This document shows, one piece after another, positions 9,202 to 12,070 of a stretch of 12,070 nucleotides of DNA. Position 1 is the stretch's first letter, and each line of letters begins with the position of its first letter. The stretch spans positions 1 to 12,070 of the forward strand of contig DASRPA010000116.1 of the NCBI GenBank assembly GCA_035646635.1. Reading direction: 5' to 3'. A program made the position numbers and the translations under genes. The stretch comes from JACDAL01 sp035646635 (GTDB taxonomy: Bacteria; Actinomycetota; CADDZG01; WHSQ01). Under the pieces are notes generated by a model, which ran no database searches, was not told where the DNA came from, and saw only the letters and a program-made list of their open reading frames with translations.

Positions 9202-9254
9202 CCTTTTCGCTCGCTAACCGCTCGGCCTTTTCGCTCGCTAACCGCTCGGCCTTT
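9202..9254. repeat. 24-bp perfect tandem duplication in the clpB leader
   Basis: The 24-base unit at 9202-9225 is repeated without change at 9226-9249, and the first five bases of a third copy follow. It ends 15 bases before the clpB ATG, so it is probably in the 5' untranslated region. Read on the minus strand each unit ends in AAAAGG, a Shine-Dalgarno-like stretch. Perfect identity suggests a recent slippage event. Confidence 0.85.
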
Positions 9255-9267
9255 CATGCCTTCTAAA

Positions 9268-9298
9268 TTGATAGAAAATCTAAGTGTGACTCTATCAA
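9268..9298. promoter_or_regulatory. Inverted repeat and probable promoter region between clpB and the phosphatidyltransferase
   Basis: TTGATAGA (9268-9275) and TCTATCAA (9291-9298) are perfect inverted copies 15 bases apart, in the only AT-rich stretch of the divergent gap. By symmetry each strand shows a TTGATA -35-like box with 17 bases to TCTATC, a poor -10. A repressor site over clpB's promoter is a natural guess, since actinobacterial clpB is often under HspR. The arms do not match the HspR consensus (CTTGAGT-N7-ACTCAAG) well. Confidence 0.45.
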
Positions 9299-9360
9299 CC
9301 ATGCTACCGACCTGATCCTTCCACAAAAGGCGCTAATCTTGCCTCTCCGGTCTTTCGGAA

Positions 9361-9374
9361 GGGGGACGTCCCCC
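9361..9374. repeat. 14-bp perfect palindrome upstream of the phosphatidyltransferase
   Basis: GGGGGACGTCCCCC is fully self-complementary and ends 28 bases before the ATG at 9403. It could be a regulator site or an mRNA hairpin in the leader. Confidence 0.5.
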
Positions 9375-9402
9375 CGTCCGCTCACGCCAGAGGGGAGGGC
9401 GA

Positions 9403-10005
9403 ATGCTGCGCGTAGACTTCAACTATCCCTTGACGCGCTACCTTTACCGGCCGGTATCGCGGCCCCTTGCGGCGCGGCTTGCCCGGACGCATTTCACTCC
9501 CAATCAGGTGACGATTCTCAGTGCGCTGGTGACCGGCGCCGGCGGGGTGGCATTCCTGTTCCACGCCTACACCGCCGGAGTCGTTCTGGCCCTTGTGGGA
9601 CAGATCGCCGACTGCGCCGACGGAGACATGGCGAGGCTCCAGGGCAGGACCTCGCCCGCGGGCGCCTTCCTGGACAGCGTGCTGGACCGCTGGACGGACG
9701 CGGCCTTGATATTGGGGCTCGCCTTCTCGGACCTGGAGCTCTACGGGGGGCCCGCGGCCCTCGCTCTGGCAGGCTCCTTCTTGGTGAGCTACACGAGAGC
9801 GCGCGCCCAGTCGGTCGGAGTGGATTGTCCAGACGGTGTCGCCACCCGCGACGCACGCATGTTGATCATCATGGCGTCCGCCCTGCTCGGCTGGATAAGG
9901 CCCGGCCTGCTGCTGCTAGCGGGCCTGGGCGCGCTCACCTCGGTGACCCGGACGGTGTGGGCGATGCGGGCGCTCAAGGCCTCCGAGGACCGCTCCTCGC
10001 TCTAG
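9403..10005 (+). CDS. CDP-alcohol phosphatidyltransferase family membrane protein
   Basis: The family transfers a phospho-group from a CDP-linked donor to an alcohol such as inositol phosphate or glycerol phosphate at the membrane. The 200-aa product carries the full signature D-x2-D-G-x2-A-R-x8-G-x3-D-x3-D at 70-95 (Asp70, Asp73, Asp91, Asp95 bind metal and act in catalysis). Before it, TPNQVTILSALVTGAG starts the first membrane helix. After it come the SYTRARAQSVG motif and several hydrophobic helices, giving roughly five to six membrane segments. The start is ATG at 9403, with AGGGGAGGG just before it. Phosphatidylinositol phosphate synthase, phosphatidylglycerophosphate synthase or di-myo-inositol-phosphate phosphate synthase-like activity are all possible; the substrate is not readable. 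It is the only plus-strand gene, convergent with ftsH. Confidence 0.9.
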   Translation: MLRVDFNYPLTRYLYRPVSRPLAARLARTHFTPNQVTILSALVTGAGGVAFLFHAYTAGVVLALVGQIADCADGDMARLQGRTSPAGAFLDSVLDRWTDAALILGLAFSDLELYGGPAALALAGSFLVSYTRARAQSVGVDCPDGVATRDARMLIIMASALLGWIRPGLLLLAGLGALTSVTRTVWAMRALKASEDRSSL

Positions 10006-10012
10006 ATTCCTG

Positions 10013-10061
10013 GCCGAGTGGTGGCAGGGTGACCTATATGACCACCTGACCACCACTCGGC
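10013..10061. terminator. Bidirectional terminator between convergent genes
   Basis: GCCGAGTGGTGG (10013-10024) and CCACCACTCGGC (10050-10061) are a perfect 12-bp inverted repeat with a 25-base loop that can extend the stem with a bulge. It starts 7 bases after the phosphatidyltransferase stop and 10 bases after the ftsH stop on the other strand. No T-tract, as is common in high-GC genomes. Confidence 0.65.
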
Positions 10062-10071
10062 GATGAAGCGG

Positions 10072-12018
10072 TTAGAGCTCGGCCGTTTTCCTCTCCAGCT
10101 CCTCCGTTCCACCCGACGAAAAGTGCCGGTCGAGATCGGCGCGATCGAGGGTCTCGCGCTCGAGCAGGACCTCTGACAGCTCGTCGAGGTCTCCCCGGCG
10201 TTCAATAAGGATGCTGCGCGCCTTCTCCTGTCCCTCGATCAAGATCGACTTGACCTCCCGGTCGATGGCGACCTCGGTCTCATCGGAAACATCGTCGCCC
10301 CGCCGGAACATCGGCGACAGGAACCGGGCCCCCTGCTCGGAGATGTTGATGGGGCCGACCTTCTCCGACATGCCGAACTCCATGACCATGCGCCGGGCGA
10401 TCTCGGTCGCTTTCTTGAGGTCGTCGTGGGCGCCGGTGGTGGCGTACCCGAACACCGTCTCCTCGGCGGCTCGGCCCCCCAGCAGGACCGCTATGCGGTC
10501 CCGCAACTCGGGCTCGGACATGAGGTAGCGCTCCTCGTCGGGAAGCTGCTGGGTGTAGCCGAGCGCTCCCATGCCGCGCGGGATGATCGAGATCCGGTGT
10601 ACCGGGTCGGCGTGCTCGACGAAGCGGGCCACCAGCGCGTGGCCGAGCTCGTGAAACGCCACCAGCCTGCGCTCACGGTCGGACAGCACCTGAGAGCGGC
10701 GCTCGAGCCCCGCGGTCACGCGGTCGATGGCGTTCTCCAAGTCTTGCATCTCGACCACTTCCCGGTTCGCCCGCGCCGCGAGCAGCGCCCCCTCGTTGAT
10801 CACATTGGCGAGCTGAGCGCCGGAGAAGCCGGGCGTGCGCCGAGCCAGGACCTTGAGGTCGATGCCAGGCCCCATCTTGACGACGCGGGCGTGGATCTCT
10901 AGTATCTCGGCGCGCCCCCTGATGTCGGGCAGGTTGACCTGAATCTGGCGATCGAAGCGCCCCGGCCTCAACAGCGCCTGGTCCAGCACCTCGGGGCGGT
11001 TGGAGGCGGCGACGATGATGACGCCGGAGTTGGGCTCGAAACCGTCCATCTCGGTGAGCAGCTGCTGCAGAGTCTGCTCCTGCTCCTGACTGGAGCCCAT
11101 CTGGTAGCCCGCCGCCCCCGAGCGAGCCTGGCCGATGGAATCGATCTCGTCGATGAACACGATCGCCGGCGCCCGCTGGCGCGCCTGCTGAAAGAGGTCG
11201 CGCACCCGGGCGGCGCCGAGCCCGACGAAGAGCTCGATGAACTCGGACGCCGAGATGTAGAAGAACGGGACCTCGGCCTCTCCCGCTATGGCGCGCGCCA
11301 GCAGTGTCTTGCCGGTGCCCGGCGGGCCCACCAGGAGCACTCCCTTGGGTATGCGCGCCCCGACTTTCTTGAACTTGTCGGGGGACTTGAGGTACTCGAC
11401 CATCTCTTGGAGCTCGGTCTCGACCTCGTCCACGCCGGCGACGTCCGCGAACGTGGTCTTGAGATCGGTGCGGTCGTAGAGCTTGGCCTTGTTCTTGCCC
11501 AGGGACAGGGGCCCGCCGGCGCCGCCGCCGAGCTGCTGGCGCGCCCGCCGAAAGACGAAGAAATAGATGAGGCCTCCAAAGATCAAGAACGGCACGAAGC
11601 CGACCAGGAGCTGCGTCAACAAACCCGGCTGCGACCCGGACAACGTGACGCCTTGTTTGGTCAGCCTCTGTGCGAGCTGGTTGGTCGTAAAGTCGGGGGG
11701 CAGCGTAGTGCTGAACAGCCTCTCCTCGTCACCCGCGGTGTAGGTGCCGGTCACCGACCCGGTCCCGATCGTGGCTTCGGTGACCCGGCCGCGGTCGACG
11801 AGGCCCAGCAGGCGGGACAGCGGCACTTCCTCGGACGAGGCCGCGAGCGAGTTCACCGCAAACAGGAGAAGCAGCAGCCCACCCACGATCCAAGCGATCG
11901 AGACCCACCGCCGGTTGCCTTCGAACGGGCCCGGGCCCGAGCCCGGCCCGGTGCCGGGCTTGTTGGGGGCGAGCCTTTTCTTGGGCGGAGCGCCGCGTGG
12001 GTTGTTGGGGTTGTCCAC
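10072..12018 (-). CDS. ftsH: ATP-dependent zinc metalloprotease FtsH
   Basis: FtsH is a hexameric inner-membrane AAA+ protease that extracts and degrades membrane and unstable cytosolic proteins. Numbering from GTG at 12018 (648 aa): a Pro/Gly-rich cytosolic N-tail, TM1 at 38-59, a short outside domain, TM2 at 134-156, Walker A GPPGTGKT (231-238), pore loop FVG (264-266), Walker B VFIDEID (287-293), the RPGRFDRQI second-region-of-homology block, and the zinc site HELGH (456-460) with an Asp of TTGAHDDLKKAT as third ligand. The usual HEAGH reads HELGH here, which keeps HExxH. The start is uncertain: TTG at 12048 would add ten residues. GTG 12018 is preferred because TACGCT lies seven bases upstream, as for a leaderless start. 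The N-tail before TM1 is longer than in E. coli. Confidence 0.96.
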   Translation of the reverse strand: MDNPNNPRGAPPKKRLAPNKPGTGPGSGPGPFEGNRRWVSIAWIVGGLLLLLFAVNSLAASSEEVPLSRLLGLVDRGRVTEATIGTGSVTGTYTAGDEERLFSTTLPPDFTTNQLAQRLTKQGVTLSGSQPGLLTQLLVGFVPFLIFGGLIYFFVFRRARQQLGGGAGGPLSLGKNKAKLYDRTDLKTTFADVAGVDEVETELQEMVEYLKSPDKFKKVGARIPKGVLLVGPPGTGKTLLARAIAGEAEVPFFYISASEFIELFVGLGAARVRDLFQQARQRAPAIVFIDEIDSIGQARSGAAGYQMGSSQEQEQTLQQLLTEMDGFEPNSGVIIVAASNRPEVLDQALLRPGRFDRQIQVNLPDIRGRAEILEIHARVVKMGPGIDLKVLARRTPGFSGAQLANVINEGALLAARANREVVEMQDLENAIDRVTAGLERRSQVLSDRERRLVAFHELGHALVARFVEHADPVHRISIIPRGMGALGYTQQLPDEERYLMSEPELRDRIAVLLGGRAAEETVFGYATTGAHDDLKKATEIARRMVMEFGMSEKVGPINISEQGARFLSPMFRRGDDVSDETEVAIDREVKSILIEGQEKARSILIERRGDLDELSEVLLERETLDRADLDRHFSSGGTEELERKTAEL

Positions 12019-12025
12019 GCTCGGA

Positions 12026-12031
12026 AGCGTA
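12026..12031 (-). promoter_or_regulatory. -10-like box for a leaderless ftsH start
   Basis: TACGCT on the minus strand fits TANNNT and is followed by seven bases and then GTG at 12018. No convincing Shine-Dalgarno precedes either possible ftsH start. The remaining upstream bases to the window edge hold nothing else I can support. Confidence 0.3.
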
Positions 12032-12070
12032 CCCCGACCAAGCGACAAAAAGCCGGGGGCCGGGGGACCG

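Noticed and set aside
12019..12048. TTG start for ftsH
   Set aside because: Not excluded, but TTG is a rarer start, has no ribosome-binding site, and GTG 12018 has a suitable -10 box in leaderless position.

Overview
This GC-rich window reads as chromosomal DNA of a bacterium, most likely an actinomycete (Actinomycetota, possibly the Thermoleophilia side). That placement is an inference from base composition, the PEP-dependent Dha kinase with a fused PTS phosphorelay, the ClpB and FtsH sequence style, and two possible leaderless promoters. No marker gene in the window fixes it. Eight of nine protein genes lie on the minus strand. The exception is a CDP-alcohol phosphatidyltransferase at 9403-10005. 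I see no rRNA, tRNA, phage, insertion sequence or CRISPR.

Layout in transcription order on the minus strand. (1) ftsH (10072-12018) encodes the membrane AAA+ zinc protease. It converges on the plus-strand CDP-alcohol phosphatidyltransferase, with a 12-bp perfect stem between the two stops as a shared terminator. (2) clpB (6565-9186) is divergent from the phosphatidyltransferase across a 216-bp regulatory gap holding a 24-bp tandem duplication, an 8+8 inverted repeat and a 14-bp palindrome. (3) Directly behind clpB, nearly without gaps, come a 43-aa zinc-ribbon protein, a D-2-hydroxyacid dehydrogenase-like protein and an aldose 1-epimerase-like protein, which look like one transcript. (4) A small secreted lipoprotein with an HELTH zinc-peptidase motif follows, apparently from its own leaderless promoter. 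(5) The dihydroxyacetone kinase cluster dhaK-dhaL-dhaM closes the window, and dhaM runs off the left edge.

The dha genes form one pathway. DhaK binds dihydroxyacetone covalently, DhaL carries ADP/ATP, and DhaM passes phosphate from PEP. Here DhaM is fused to HPr and to enzyme I that extends into its PEP-binding domain, so the whole chain from PEP to DhaL may sit in one polypeptide. ClpB (disaggregase) and FtsH (membrane protease) are both protein quality control genes but are separate units.

The points most worth a second look are the self-contained DhaM-HPr-EI fusion, a pair of 21-bp repeats with nested palindromes and compensatory changes upstream of dhaK, the palindromes in the dhaK-dhaL gap, the repeats in front of clpB, and the small zinc-ribbon gene. 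No wholly new system is evident.
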